The position numbers and the translations under genes were made by a program. Source: Martinezella rhizogenes (GTDB lineage: Bacteria; Pseudomonadota; Alphaproteobacteria; Rhizobiales; Rhizobiaceae). From it: 64,000 nt of DNA. Positions 17,540-28,033 of this stretch are shown here, one piece after another (position 1 is the first letter of the stretch; every line of letters begins with the position of its first letter). Below the pieces are notes generated by a model. That model searched no databases, had not been told where the DNA came from, and saw only the letters and a list, made by a program, of their open reading frames with translations. Location of the stretch: positions 124,001 through 188,000 of the forward strand of contig JAAMEZ010000047.1 of NCBI GenBank assembly GCA_013322215.1, written 5' to 3'.

Positions 17540-18448
17540 ATGCTCAAGAAGCTTGCACTTGCCGCCACGCTGACGGCTCTCCTTGCCAGTGGCGCCAACG
17601 CCGCCGACGTCGTCGTCTCCTCGAAGATCGACACCGAGGGCACGCTACTCGGCAACATCATCCTCGCCGCGCTCAATGCCAACGGCATCAAGGCGCAGGA
17701 TCGCATCGCACTCGGCACGACGCCGGTCGTGCGCAAGGCGATCACCGCGGGCGAAATCGACATCTATGCCGAATATACCGGCAATGCCGGCTTCTTCTTC
17801 AACAAGGCCGACGATGCCGCCTGGAAGAACCTGCAGCAGGGCTACGATCTGGCCAAGAAGCTGGATTACGACGCCAACAAGATCGTCTGGCTGACGCCCT
17901 CACCCGCCAACAACACCTGGGCGATCGCCGTGCGCAGCGACGTCGCAGGCCCGGCCAAGCTGAAGACCATGTCCGATTTCGGCAAGTGGGTTGCCGGCGG
18001 CGGTGCCGTCAAGATCGCGGCTTCCTCCGAATTCGTCAACTCTCCGGCAGCCCTGCCAGCCTTCGAGACCACCTATAGCTTCAAGCTGAAGCCGGATCAG
18101 GAAGTCGTGCTTTCGGGCGGCGATACGGCAGCGACGATCAAGGCTGCAGCCGACCAGACCAACGGCGTCAACACGGCGATGGTCTATGGCACCGATGGCG
18201 CCATCGAAGCGGCCGAACTGACCGTTCTCGAAGACGACAAGAGCGTGCAGCCGGTCTATGCGCCGACACCGATCATCCGCGAGGCCGTGCTGAAGGCCAA
18301 TCCGAAGATTGAAGAGGTTCTGGCTCCGATCTTCAAGGGCCTGACCGCCGACGTGCTGCGCAAGCTGAACGGCCGCATTCAGGTCGATGGTGAGCCGGCT
18401 AAGGCTGTCGCCGAATCCTACCTCAAGGACAATGGTTTCCTGAAGTGA
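17540..18448 (+). CDS. osmF: Osmoprotectant ABC transporter, substrate-binding protein (OsmF/YehZ type)
   Basis: 302-residue periplasmic binding protein. A signal peptide (MLKKLALAATLTALLASGANA) precedes an OpuAC-type fold: VVSSKIDTEGTLLGNIILAAL, KAITAGEIDIYAEYTGNAGFFF and LTPSPANNTWAIAVRSD. It should bind a quaternary amine or related solute and deliver it to the two permeases downstream. Gene order (binding protein, long permease, ATPase, short permease) is that of E. coli yehZYXW, which has low betaine affinity, so the true ligand is uncertain. Confidence 0.9.
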   Translation: MLKKLALAATLTALLASGANAADVVVSSKIDTEGTLLGNIILAALNANGIKAQDRIALGTTPVVRKAITAGEIDIYAEYTGNAGFFFNKADDAAWKNLQQGYDLAKKLDYDANKIVWLTPSPANNTWAIAVRSDVAGPAKLKTMSDFGKWVAGGGAVKIAASSEFVNSPAALPAFETTYSFKLKPDQEVVLSGGDTAATIKAAADQTNGVNTAMVYGTDGAIEAAELTVLEDDKSVQPVYAPTPIIREAVLKANPKIEEVLAPIFKGLTADVLRKLNGRIQVDGEPAKAVAESYLKDNGFLK

Positions 18449-18571
18449 GGCTTTGACGCTGCTCTTGCGGCTCCATTTTGATAGAGTGGGGCCGCGGGGA
18501 GCTTCTTATGGGCATGATCTTGTCCGAACCCGCCCTGAATCTTGGGCTCATGCGCTGACGGAGCTTGCCTG

Positions 18572-19738
18572 ATGGAAGATGCGCTAGCGGTCCGCAGAGT
18601 GGACCGCCTCGGAGTGGTGCTGGTGGCGGGTGGCGCGCTGGCAATAGCCTGGATGCCGTTCATCATCGTCAAGGCAAACCGCATTGCCGCCGGCAAACCG
18701 CAACTGCTGATCCAGCTTCTTGCCCAGCCGTCCGCGCTGTGCCTGCTCGTCCTCCTGGCTGCAGCCGCACTTGCCGCACTTCTTTTGCAAAATCAGGTCA
18801 TCCGCCTCGGCATCGCGACGCTTGCGATCGCCATGCTCATCGTTACGCTCGGTCTCGTCTCGACCGCCGCGACGCCGGCGGGCAGCATCGTGGCGCGCAT
18901 TACGCCCGGCGGCTGTTTCTGGGTGCTGCTGGCCGTTGTCGGCCTGATGATTTCGGACGCACTGGTCAAGCTGCGGCTGACGCCATGGCTCAGGGTCGCG
19001 GCGCTGGCGATCTATGCCGCCCTGCTGGCCGTCGTCCTGCGTTCCGGCCTGCTCGACAACCTGTCCATCATGAAGGAATACGCCAACAATGCCGACAAGT
19101 TCTGGCATGAGGCGCTCAACCACGTGTTCCTCTCCCTCGGCTCCGTCGCCATCGCCGTCGTGCTGGCACTGCCGCTCGGCATCTTCTGCTACTGGCAGCC
19201 GCGCCTCCGTGCCGTGGTGCTTCGGGCACTGAGCCTGGTGCAGACCATTCCGAGCCTGGCGCTGTTCGGCATCCTCATGCTGCCGCTCGGCTATATCGCC
19301 GCCAACGTGCCGTTTGCCGCTGCAATCGGCATCAAGGGCATCGGCGTGGCGCCGGCGCTGGTGGCGCTGGTCATCTATTCGCTGCTGCCAATCGTCGCCA
19401 ATACCGTCGTCGGCCTTGCCGGCGTCGATCCCTCCGTGCGCGATTCTGCTGCCGGCATGGGGCTGACGCGCCGGCAGATCCTGACCGGCATCGACCTGCC
19501 GCTCGCCTTTCCAGTCATCCTCACCGGCATCCGCATCGTGCTGGTGCAGGCGATCGGCCTCGTCACCGTGGCGGCGCTGATCGGCGGCGGCGGCTTCGGC
19601 CTCTTCATCTTCCAGGGCATCGGCCAGACGGCCAATGACCTCGTGCTGCTCGGCGCCGTGCCGACGGTCCTTCTCGCCTTCTCATCGGCCGTCATCCTCG
19701 ATGCGGTCATCGACAGCATCCGGGGACAACGCGCATGA
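18572..19738 (+). CDS. yehY: Osmoprotectant ABC transporter permease, long form (YehY type)
   Basis: 388-residue inner-membrane permease. The N-terminal half has five or six extra hydrophobic helices; the C-terminal half is the OpuC-type permease core (HVFLSLGSVAIAVVLALPLGIFCYW, then DSAAGMGLTRRQILTGIDLPLAFPVILTG as EAA loop). This fits E. coli YehY, about 385 residues. The start at 18572 follows a GGAG site; the frame from 18542 lacks one. The stop overlaps the ATPase start by four bases. A 123-base gap after osmF holds no clear terminator. Confidence 0.9.
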   Translation: MEDALAVRRVDRLGVVLVAGGALAIAWMPFIIVKANRIAAGKPQLLIQLLAQPSALCLLVLLAAAALAALLLQNQVIRLGIATLAIAMLIVTLGLVSTAATPAGSIVARITPGGCFWVLLAVVGLMISDALVKLRLTPWLRVAALAIYAALLAVVLRSGLLDNLSIMKEYANNADKFWHEALNHVFLSLGSVAIAVVLALPLGIFCYWQPRLRAVVLRALSLVQTIPSLALFGILMLPLGYIAANVPFAAAIGIKGIGVAPALVALVIYSLLPIVANTVVGLAGVDPSVRDSAAGMGLTRRQILTGIDLPLAFPVILTGIRIVLVQAIGLVTVAALIGGGGFGLFIFQGIGQTANDLVLLGAVPTVLLAFSSAVILDAVIDSIRGQRA

Positions 19739-20682
19739 CCAACATGATCGAGCTCAAGGGCGTCACCAAGCGCTATGGCAGCGCAACCGTCGTCGACGAT
19801 GTCAGCATGAGCATGGAGAAGGGCACGATCACCGTCATCGTCGGCACCTCCGGCTCCGGCAAGTCGACGCTGATGCGCATGATCAACCGGCTGGTGCCGA
19901 TCACCGAAGGGCATATCTCGGTCGGGGGCGAGGATGTCATGAACGTGCCGGCAACAGAGCTTCGCCGCCGCATCGGCTATGCCATCCAGGGGCACGGGCT
20001 GTTTCCGCATCGCACCGTCGCGCAGAATATCGCCACCGTGCCCGAGCTGCTCGGCTGGGAGAAGGCGCGCATCGACGGCCGCGTCGAAGAACTGCTCAAT
20101 CTCTTCCATCTCGACCCCGGCACCTTTGCCGGCAAATATCCGAGCCAGCTTTCCGGCGGCCAGCAGCAGCGCGTCGGCGTGGCGCGCGCCCTTGCTGCAG
20201 AACCTGAAGTGCTTTTGATGGACGAGCCCTTCGGCGCTCTCGATCCGGTCATCCGCGGCAAGGCGCAGGACGATCTGCTTGCCATCCAGAAGCAGTTCGG
20301 CACGACCGTGATCCTCGTCACCCACGATATGGATGAGGCTTTCCATCTCGGCGACAAGATCGCCGTGATGAGCGAAGGCAAACTTCTGCAATGTTCCGAG
20401 CCCGAGAAGATCCTGACGGAGCCGGCCGATCCCTTCGTCCAGCAGCTGACCGGCACGTCCGACCGCGCCTTGAAGCTGATGTCGCTGCTGCCGCTAAAGG
20501 AAAGCATGCAGCCGCCACGGCCCGGTCTCGGCTATCGCTTGCCGCAGACCCTCAACCTGCGTGACGCCTTGGCCGAGCTGATCTGGCAGGGCGCGGACGA
20601 GGCGACGGTCGAAGACGAGCGCAAGATGCCCGTCGGTTCGATTTCGATCCAGCACCTGATCGAGCTGGGCCGCAAAGCATGA
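19735..20682 (+). CDS. yehX: Osmoprotectant ABC transporter ATP-binding protein (YehX type)
   Basis: 315-residue ATPase energising the neighbouring permeases. Walker A is GTSGSGKST (about residues 37-45), the Q loop is YAIQGHGLFPH, the signature LSGGQQQRVGVARAL, Walker B VLLMDEPFGALDP and the H loop ILVTHDMDEA. The C-terminal 80 residues after the core are short of a full CBS pair, as in YehX. Overlaps both neighbours by ATGA, so translation is coupled. Confidence 0.92.
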   Translation: MTNMIELKGVTKRYGSATVVDDVSMSMEKGTITVIVGTSGSGKSTLMRMINRLVPITEGHISVGGEDVMNVPATELRRRIGYAIQGHGLFPHRTVAQNIATVPELLGWEKARIDGRVEELLNLFHLDPGTFAGKYPSQLSGGQQQRVGVARALAAEPEVLLMDEPFGALDPVIRGKAQDDLLAIQKQFGTTVILVTHDMDEAFHLGDKIAVMSEGKLLQCSEPEKILTEPADPFVQQLTGTSDRALKLMSLLPLKESMQPPRPGLGYRLPQTLNLRDALAELIWQGADEATVEDERKMPVGSISIQHLIELGRKA

Positions 20683-21428
20683 GATTTCTCGCCGCCAATC
20701 TCTTCCGGCTCCTCGCGCTGGCGTTGCTGCTTGTCATGCTCTTCCGTCCGGAATGGCTGACGCCTGTTCTGGCGCCGCTGACCAAATTCGGGGCATCGCC
20801 GATCTATACGCAGAACAGCCTGCCGAGCCTGGCGCTCAACCATCTCGAGCTGATCGCCATCTCGATCGCCGCGAGCGGTATCCTGGCGGTGCTTGGCGGC
20901 ATCTTCGTCACGCGGCCGATCGGCGCCGATTTCCTGCCGCTGTCTCGCGCCATCGCCAATGCCGGCCAGACCTTCCCGCCGGTTGCCGTGCTGGCGCTTG
21001 CCATCTCGACCACCGGCTTTGGCGCCATCCCGACATTCATCGCGCTTTTCCTTTATGCGCTGCTGCCGATCTTCGAGAACACGGTCGCCGGCCTGCAGCA
21101 GGTGCCTGCCTCCGTGCTTGATGCCGCCGACGGCATGGGCATGAACGGCTGGCAGCGCCTCTTCCGCGTCGAGCTGCCGCTCGCCCTGCCGCTCATCATC
21201 GAGGGGCTGAAGATCGCAACCGTCATCAACATCGGCACGGCGACGATCGGCTCCACCGTTGCCGCCAAGGGGCTTGGCGAAGTCATCATCGCCGGTCTCA
21301 TTAACGACAACACCGCCTTCATTCTGCAGGGCGGGCTCATCGTCGGCCTGATGGCGGTGCTGATCTATGACGGCATGGAGATGATCGAGCATGAGGTAAC
21401 CCGTCAGATCGGCCTGCAATCCCATTGA
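20679..21428 (+). CDS. yehW: Osmoprotectant ABC transporter permease, short form (YehW type)
   Basis: 249-residue permease, last gene of the operon. Hydrophobic helices start at about 5, 50, 85, 120 and 200, with EAA-type loop DAADGMGMNGWQRLFRVELPLALPLIIEGLK. It pairs with the long permease to form the channel. It starts within the ATPase stop codon. The next gene is convergent, only 27 bases away, with no obvious T-rich terminator. Confidence 0.9.
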   Translation: MRFLAANLFRLLALALLLVMLFRPEWLTPVLAPLTKFGASPIYTQNSLPSLALNHLELIAISIAASGILAVLGGIFVTRPIGADFLPLSRAIANAGQTFPPVAVLALAISTTGFGAIPTFIALFLYALLPIFENTVAGLQQVPASVLDAADGMGMNGWQRLFRVELPLALPLIIEGLKIATVINIGTATIGSTVAAKGLGEVIIAGLINDNTAFILQGGLIVGLMAVLIYDGMEMIEHEVTRQIGLQSH

Positions 21429-21454
21429 GATCAGGCAGCGATCACAGCCTCTCG

Positions 21455-21838
21455 TCAGCTGCCTTCGCCTGACGGCAGGGATGCGCCGGACACGTAAAGC
21501 GAGATCGGCCTGATCTCGTAGACGGCCGTCGGATTGGCGCGGCGCAATTCGCGCGCGGCCTCGACTGCTCCCTCGATCGTCGGAAAATCGACGACGTAGA
21601 AGCCGAGCAATTGTTCCTTGGTTTCGGCGAACGGGCCGTCGATGACCATACCCGCCCCCTTCCCCCGCAATGTGACGGCGTTTTGGGTCGATCCGAGGCG
21701 CGCAGCCGGCCCCAGCGACTTTTGCGCGACCATGCGGTCATTGATCTCCAAAAGCTCCGTCATGAGCGCGGCATCCTCCTCCTTGCTCCAGGATTCGACG
21801 ATGTCTTCCTCATGATAGGCCAGAATGGCGTAGTACAT
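21455..21838 (-). CDS. YCII-related domain protein
   Basis: 127-residue YCII-type dimeric alpha-beta barrel: MYYAILAYHEEDIVESWSKEEDAALMTELLEIND, then GPAARLGSTQNAVTLRG and the characteristic VIDGPFAETKEQLLGFYVVDF (conserved Asp-Gly-Pro-Phe and Glu). This subfamily is often found beside ECF sigma factors in other bacteria, but none is adjacent here. The function is unknown. The start at 21838 has AAGGGGGG upstream; the longer frame to 22003 has no support. Confidence 0.85.
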   Translation of the reverse strand: MYYAILAYHEEDIVESWSKEEDAALMTELLEINDRMVAQKSLGPAARLGSTQNAVTLRGKGAGMVIDGPFAETKEQLLGFYVVDFPTIEGAVEAARELRRANPTAVYEIRPISLYVSGASLPSGEGS

Positions 21839-22014
21839 GGCTTCCCCCCTTGAGACATATGCCTGAGCGCCGGGAGTTAAGCAGACCGATCGCAATCCGG
21901 GAACCCCGGATCTGCGCTCGACCGGAGATGTGGCAAGTTTCCGCATGCTTGCCTTCACCGGTTGCCGGTGGCATTGGCTGCAATGACATGTCCAGACAAT
22001 CAATGGAGACGCCG

Positions 22015-22410
22015 ATGGCCAAGATGATTCACTCGATGATCCGCGTGCTCGACGAGGCGCGCTCGATCGACTTCTACGACAAGGCTTTCGGCCTGAAGAT
22101 TGCCGACCGTATTGCCTTCGAGACCTTCACCCTGATCTATCTCAGCAATGCCGAGACCGGGTTCGAACTGGAATTGACCATCAATCAGGGCCGCATCGAA
22201 CCCTATGCGCAGGGAGATGCCTATGGTCACCTCGCGGTCGCCGTTACGGAACTGAGGGACGAGCATACGCGCATGACCGACCTGGGGCTCAACCCCGGCA
22301 AGATCATCGAACTCAATCGTGATGGGAAGCTCTTTGCGTTGCTCTTCTTCGTCACCGACCCGGATGGTTACAAGATCGAGGTCGTGCAAAGACATGGGCG
22401 GTTTCAATAG
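22015..22410 (+). CDS. gloA: Glyoxalase I-like VOC protein (lactoylglutathione lyase)
   Basis: 131-residue VOC-fold protein closely resembling E. coli GloA: MIHSMIRVLDEARSIDFYDKAFGLKI, GFELELTINQG, DAYGHLAVAV and FVTDPDGYKIEVVQ. All four metal ligands of glyoxalase I are in place (His in IHSM, Glu in FELELT, His in YGHLAV, Glu in YKIEVV). It would convert the methylglyoxal-glutathione adduct to lactoylglutathione. Other VOC functions cannot be excluded. A GGAGA site precedes the ATG at 22015. Confidence 0.8.
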   Translation: MAKMIHSMIRVLDEARSIDFYDKAFGLKIADRIAFETFTLIYLSNAETGFELELTINQGRIEPYAQGDAYGHLAVAVTELRDEHTRMTDLGLNPGKIIELNRDGKLFALLFFVTDPDGYKIEVVQRHGRFQ

Positions 22411-22425
22411 GGCCAAACAAGGCAC

Positions 22426-22446
22426 AGCCCCGCTCTGGCGGGGCTT
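22426..22446. terminator. Hairpin between convergent gloA and PRC-barrel genes
   Basis: AGCCCCGC-TCTG-GCGGGGCTT. A strong 8-bp stem, but the T run is only two bases long, so termination efficiency is uncertain. Confidence 0.6.
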
Positions 22447-22470
22447 ACCGTGGCGGCTCCGTCAGCTCGC

Positions 22471-22863
22471 TCACATCCAGTAGGGAGGCACGCCAAAATA
22501 ATCATGGCTCCTATGGCCATGGTCCTTGTGGTCGTGATCGTCCTTGCTGGCGAAGCGACGCGCTTTTTCGATGTCGTTCTTGGTCATGCTGACGCGATAG
22601 CCGGCGATACGGGCATCGTAACGCAGCTTTTCCCACGGCAGCCGGTAATGATCCTGACCGATGCCGAAAAAGCCGCCGAAGCTCAGAATGACAAAAGCGA
22701 TGCGTCCATCACTTTTTTCAAGCATCAGCCGCTCGATATGACCAATCTGCTTGCCGTCCGAACCGAATACCCTGGACCCTTCGACGCGGTCGCAGGCGAC
22801 CAGCATCGACATGTCCTTGACATAAAGGTCACGACCCGAAAAATCGGCACTCTCTTTATGCAT
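22471..22863 (-). CDS. PRC-barrel domain protein
   Basis: 130 residues. A PRC barrel occupies about 20-95 (GSRVFGSDGKQIGHIERLMLEKSDGRIAFVILSFGGFFGIGQDHYRLPWEKL). A charged His/Asp-rich tail (ASKDDHDHKDHGHRSHDYFG) follows. Rhizobia have several such stress-associated PRC proteins, and their role is not established. There is no signal peptide. The start at 22863 is fixed by a near-perfect AAAGGAGGTG ribosome-binding site. Confidence 0.83.
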   Translation of the reverse strand: MHKESADFSGRDLYVKDMSMLVACDRVEGSRVFGSDGKQIGHIERLMLEKSDGRIAFVILSFGGFFGIGQDHYRLPWEKLRYDARIAGYRVSMTKNDIEKARRFASKDDHDHKDHGHRSHDYFGVPPYWM

Positions 22864-23210
22864 ATGCGCACCTCCTTTTGGATACGCGTCACATAAACTA
22901 TGGAGCGTCCGACCTGCTCTTTGAGGCAGCACGATGCTCCGATGGGTTTAGGCCCATGGAGCTATTAACGCTCCGTTGTCATAAAAGTTCCAGTACTTTT
23001 TTCAAAACTGTAAAAAAACGTGAGCGCACGGCGAATATTGACGTTTACGTCAAGGTTATTGTAGCTTCGGTTGCGCTCGATGATTTAGTTGAGAGCAAAG
23101 ATCGTGGCGATGTGAAAAGCGGGAGACTTTTTGATCGCGCAATGACACTCTACATGGCCGCCGCTCAAGACGGCGGGGCGTGGTGATGGTGCGTAAAGGA
23201 GGAAGTGCGC
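22864..23210. other. Divergent intergenic region with fadD operator candidate
   Basis: 347 bases between the PRC gene and fadD. A-rich stretches at 22981-23020 resemble a promoter zone. The palindrome at 23038-23053 is described separately. An open frame through this region starts inside the PRC ribosome-binding site and has no family features, so it is not called. Confidence 0.5.
23038..23053 (+). promoter_or_regulatory. Operator-like palindrome upstream of fadD
   Basis: TTGACGT-TT-ACGTCAA: two perfect 7-bp arms around two bases, 158 bases before the fadD start. TTGACG could also serve as a -35 element. The pattern resembles sites reported for MerR- or TetR-type regulators (LiuR, FadP) of acyl-CoA catabolism in proteobacteria; this is from memory and the regulator is not in the window. 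Confidence 0.55.
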
Positions 23211-24908
23211 ATGAATTCAGTCTCCGCTCCTTCGGATAGACCGCAGGTCAAGAAAATATGGCTCGCTTCCTATCCGGATATCGTACCGGCGGAGCTGCCG
23301 ACGCTGGAGCATGCCTCGCTCGCCGAACTGTTGGAGGAGAGCTGCGCGCGCTATGCCGACAGACCCGCCTTCACCAGCATGGGCAAATCCATCACCTATC
23401 GCGACCTCGACATGCAGACGCGCAAGATCGCTGCCTGGCTGCAGAGCCTCGGCCTCCAGAAGGGCGATCGCGTCGCCGTCATGATGCCGAACGTGCTGCA
23501 GAACCCGATCGCGGCCTACGGCATCCTTCGCGCCGGTCTCGTCGTCGTCAACGTCAACCCGCTCTATACGCCGCGCGAGCTTGAGCACCAGCTGCGCGAT
23601 TGCGGCGCGAAGGCGATCTTCGTCCTGGAAAACTTCGCCCATACGGTGGAGCAGGTTCTGGCGCATACGGATGTGCGCCATGTCGTCGTCACCGCGCTTG
23701 GCGACATGCTCGGCCTCAAGGGTCACATCGTCAATTTGATCGTCCGCAAGGTGAAGAAGCTCGTACCGGCCTGGTCCATTCCGGGCCATCGCAGCTTCAA
23801 GGGCGTGATTGCCGAAGGCTCACGCCTGCCATTGAAGCTATCGGAGCTTACAGGCAGCGACATCGCCTTCCTGCAATATACCGGCGGCACGACCGGCGTT
23901 GCCAAGGGCGCGATTCTCACCCACGCCAACCTGCTCGCAAACCAGCTGCAATTGCTGCTCTGGCTGCAATCCGCCTATATCAACAAGCCGCGCCCCGAGC
24001 AGCTGACCTTCGTCTGCGCGCTGCCGCTCTATCACATCTTCGCGCTGACGGTGAATTCGCTGATGGGCATGTCGCTTGGCGGCCATAATGTGCTGATCGC
24101 CAATCCGCGCGATATACCGGCCTTCATCAAGGAACTCGGCAAATACAAGTTCGACATGTTCCCCGGCTTGAACACGCTGTTCAATGCACTGATGAACAAT
24201 CCCGAATTCACCAAGCTCGACCTTTCCAACACGGCGACGCTTGCCGGCGGCATGGCTGTGCAGCGGCCGGTTGCGGAACGCTGGCAGAAGATGACTGGCG
24301 CGTGGATCACCGAAGGCTATGGCCTTTCCGAGACTTCGCCGGTCGCGAGCGCCAACCGCTTCGACAGTTCGGAATTCTCAGGCACGATCGGCCTGCCGAT
24401 CACGGGCACCGACTTCGATATTCGCGACGAGAACGGCAATTCCCTGCCGCTCGGCGAAGTCGGCGAAATCTGCATTCGCGGACCGCAGGTGATGGCGGGC
24501 TACTGGAAGCAGCCGGCAGAAACCGCACGCGTGATGACAGCGGACGGCTTCTTCCGCAGCGGCGACATGGGTTTCATGGACGAGCGCGGCTATACCAAGA
24601 TCGTCGACCGCAAGAAGGACATGATCCTGGTCTCGGGCTTCAACGTCTATCCGAACGAGATCGAGGAAGTCGCCGTCATGCATCCGGGCGTGCTGGAGGC
24701 GGCGGCGATCGGCGTTCCCGATCCGCATTCCGGCGAGGCGGTAAAGCTCTTTATCGTCAAGAAGGACCCGGCTTTGACCGAGGCCGACGTCAAGGCGCAT
24801 TGCGCAGCCAACCTGACCAATTACAAGCGCCCGCGCTTCATCGAATTCCGTACCGAGCTGCCGAAATCGAATGTCGGCAAGATCCTGCGCAAAGAGTTGC
24901 GCGGCTGA
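23211..24908 (+). CDS. fadD: Long-chain fatty acid-CoA ligase
   Basis: 565-residue ANL-superfamily enzyme that activates fatty acids with ATP and CoA for beta-oxidation or lipid synthesis. The P-loop is QYTGGTTGVAKGA, the adenylate motif is EGYGLSETSPV, and the hinge and catalytic region has FFRSGDMGFMDERGYTKIVDRKKDMILVSGFNVYPNEIE. The C-terminal catalytic Lys is in KSNVGKILRKEL. Length and motifs match E. coli FadD. The start at 23211 has an AAGGAGG site 8 bases upstream; the GTG at 23205 is too close to it. It is monocistronic, with its own terminator. Confidence 0.93.
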   Translation: MNSVSAPSDRPQVKKIWLASYPDIVPAELPTLEHASLAELLEESCARYADRPAFTSMGKSITYRDLDMQTRKIAAWLQSLGLQKGDRVAVMMPNVLQNPIAAYGILRAGLVVVNVNPLYTPRELEHQLRDCGAKAIFVLENFAHTVEQVLAHTDVRHVVVTALGDMLGLKGHIVNLIVRKVKKLVPAWSIPGHRSFKGVIAEGSRLPLKLSELTGSDIAFLQYTGGTTGVAKGAILTHANLLANQLQLLLWLQSAYINKPRPEQLTFVCALPLYHIFALTVNSLMGMSLGGHNVLIANPRDIPAFIKELGKYKFDMFPGLNTLFNALMNNPEFTKLDLSNTATLAGGMAVQRPVAERWQKMTGAWITEGYGLSETSPVASANRFDSSEFSGTIGLPITGTDFDIRDENGNSLPLGEVGEICIRGPQVMAGYWKQPAETARVMTADGFFRSGDMGFMDERGYTKIVDRKKDMILVSGFNVYPNEIEEVAVMHPGVLEAAAIGVPDPHSGEAVKLFIVKKDPALTEADVKAHCAANLTNYKRPRFIEFRTELPKSNVGKILRKELRG

Positions 24909-24931
24909 CATAATTCCATGTCATTCAGGAG

Positions 24932-24963
24932 GCCGCTCGTGCTTTTTCGCGAGCGGCTTTTTT
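24932..24963 (+). terminator. Rho-independent terminator of fadD
   Basis: GCCGCTCG and CGAGCGGC arms around a 10-base loop, followed by TTTTTT, 23 bases after the fadD stop. Confidence 0.9.
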
Positions 24964-25081
24964 CGTTTTGGACGATACGTGAACTTGATTTACGCCCTAC
25001 ATAGAGAATAGTTTCCGCGACCAACTCAGAGTGCCCTGCCGTCTCCGGACGGCAAGCGGCGCGAACCGCAAGGAGTCCTCC

Positions 25082-26707
<1,626 letters not shown>

Positions 26708-27106
26708 GGTGCTCGCTTTACCTCCCCCTTGAAGGGGGAGGTTGCCGCAAAGCGGCAGGTGGGGGTGACTGGACTCACCCTCTCGCCCGAAGGATCACCC
26801 CGCCCCGGCACTGCGTGCCGACCCTACCTTTCAAGGGGGGGTTTACGGACCGCGACCGCACTGTCCGAATATGTGGTGAGAATACCCCCTCTGTCAGCTT
26901 CGCTGACATCTCCCCCACATGGGGGAGATCACTGGGAGCTTGCCGCTCGTCCCTCGCAAAACAATAAACGGCAATTTCAGCGGATTCGATGCTTCCTTGA
27001 GGTAAAGCGTGCCCGCGTGCGACCAATCTCCCCCCTTGTGGGGGAGATGTCACGACAGTGACAGAGGGGGGTGCAGCCCCTCCAGGTCCTCAAGATCAAT
27101 GAAAGA
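26708..27106. repeat. Cluster of palindromic C-rich/G-rich intergenic repeats
   Basis: The whole gap between convergent pgi and the fructokinase gene is filled with repeat units. Unit 1: CCTCCCCCTT-G-AAGGGGGAGG (26721-26741) followed by GCCGC-AAA-GCGGC (26744-26756), with a further CCTTTCAAGGGG unit near 26825. Unit 2: GTCAG-CTTCG-CTGAC next to ATCTCCCCC-ACAT-GGGGGAGAT (26892-26929). Unit 3: ATCTCCCCC-CTTGT-GGGGGAGAT (27026-27048) followed by GTCAC-GACA-GTGAC (27049-27062). This is a REP/BIME-like family common in rhizobial and related genomes. The stems may also terminate both flanking genes. Confidence 0.85.
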
Positions 27107-28033
27107 CTAAAGCCCGATCTCATGCGCCCAGGGCGGATTTGCCCCAGCGCGCGAGACGGTGACGGCCGCAGCCTTCGCGCCCAGCGCCAGCGCATCCTGC
27201 AGTGCCTTTTCGCTCAGCGAAGCCACCTGCGCCTTGGTCAAAAGGTTGTTCATTTTCAACGACGCCAGAATGCCGGCATCGAAGGTATCGCCGGCGCCGA
27301 CCGTATCGACGACCGTAACACGCTCGCTCGGAACCGAGACCTTCAATGACTTGGTATAGCCGGTTGCGCCTTCCGCACCCTTGGTGACGACGACGAGCTT
27401 TGCGCCCTGGTTCAGCCAATGCGCGGCCAGTTCATCGTGATTGCCAGAGATGCCGAACCATTCCAGATCCTCGTCGGAGAATTTGAGAATGTCGGACATG
27501 GCTGCCATCCGGCTGATGCGGCCCATATGGGCGGCCTTGTCCTTGATGAAGCCCGGGCGGATGTTCGGGTCGAGCGAGATGACGCGGCTCTGATGCTCGC
27601 GCTTCATCAGTGCCTCGTAGGTCGCGCCGCACGGATCGGGGATCAGGCTGATCGCGCCGAAATGCAGCGCCTCGCAATCGTCGCCGAGGGTCGGCAGATC
27701 GGCCTCGGTGATCATGCGGCCAGCCGTGCCTTCGTCGTAGAAGGCATAGGTCGCCTGGCCGTTGACGAGCTTGACGAAAGCAATCGTGCTCGGACGCGGC
27801 GTGATGGCGCAGTAGCTGAAATCGACCTTGGAGGCCGACAGCGTCTCGCGCAGGATTTCGCCCATCATGTCGTCGGCAATGCCGGTGAAGAAGCCTGTGG
27901 GAATGCCGAGGCGCCCGAGCGCTATCGCGGTGTTGAAGATCGCGCCACCGGCGTAGGGCGCAAAGCCCTTTTCACCCAGCGTCGTATCCCGCGGCAGCAT
28001 GTCGATCAAAGCTTCGCCACAGCACAATATCAT
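27107..28033 (-). CDS. frk: Fructokinase (PfkB family carbohydrate kinase)
   Basis: 308-residue PfkB kinase. The N-terminal signature is FAPYAGGAIFNTAIALGRLGIPTGF and the C-terminal signature with the catalytic base is VVDTVGAGDTFDAGIL. Between them are ISLDPNIRPGFI and KLVVVTKGAEGATGY. Sequence style fits rhizobial fructokinases, which phosphorylate fructose to fructose 6-phosphate; other keto sugars are possible. It lies 77 bases downstream of pyrE on the same strand and may be cotranscribed with it. Confidence 0.88.
   Translation of the reverse strand: MILCCGEALIDMLPRDTTLGEKGFAPYAGGAIFNTAIALGRLGIPTGFFTGIADDMMGEILRETLSASKVDFSYCAITPRPSTIAFVKLVNGQATYAFYDEGTAGRMITEADLPTLGDDCEALHFGAISLIPDPCGATYEALMKREHQSRVISLDPNIRPGFIKDKAAHMGRISRMAAMSDILKFSDEDLEWFGISGNHDELAAHWLNQGAKLVVVTKGAEGATGYTKSLKVSVPSERVTVVDTVGAGDTFDAGILASLKMNNLLTKAQVASLSEKALQDALALGAKAAAVTVSRAGANPPWAHEIGL

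Noticed and set aside
22878..23186. 102-codon frame between PRC and fadD genes
   Set aside because: The start overlaps the PRC gene leader, there is no ribosome-binding site and no conserved pattern.
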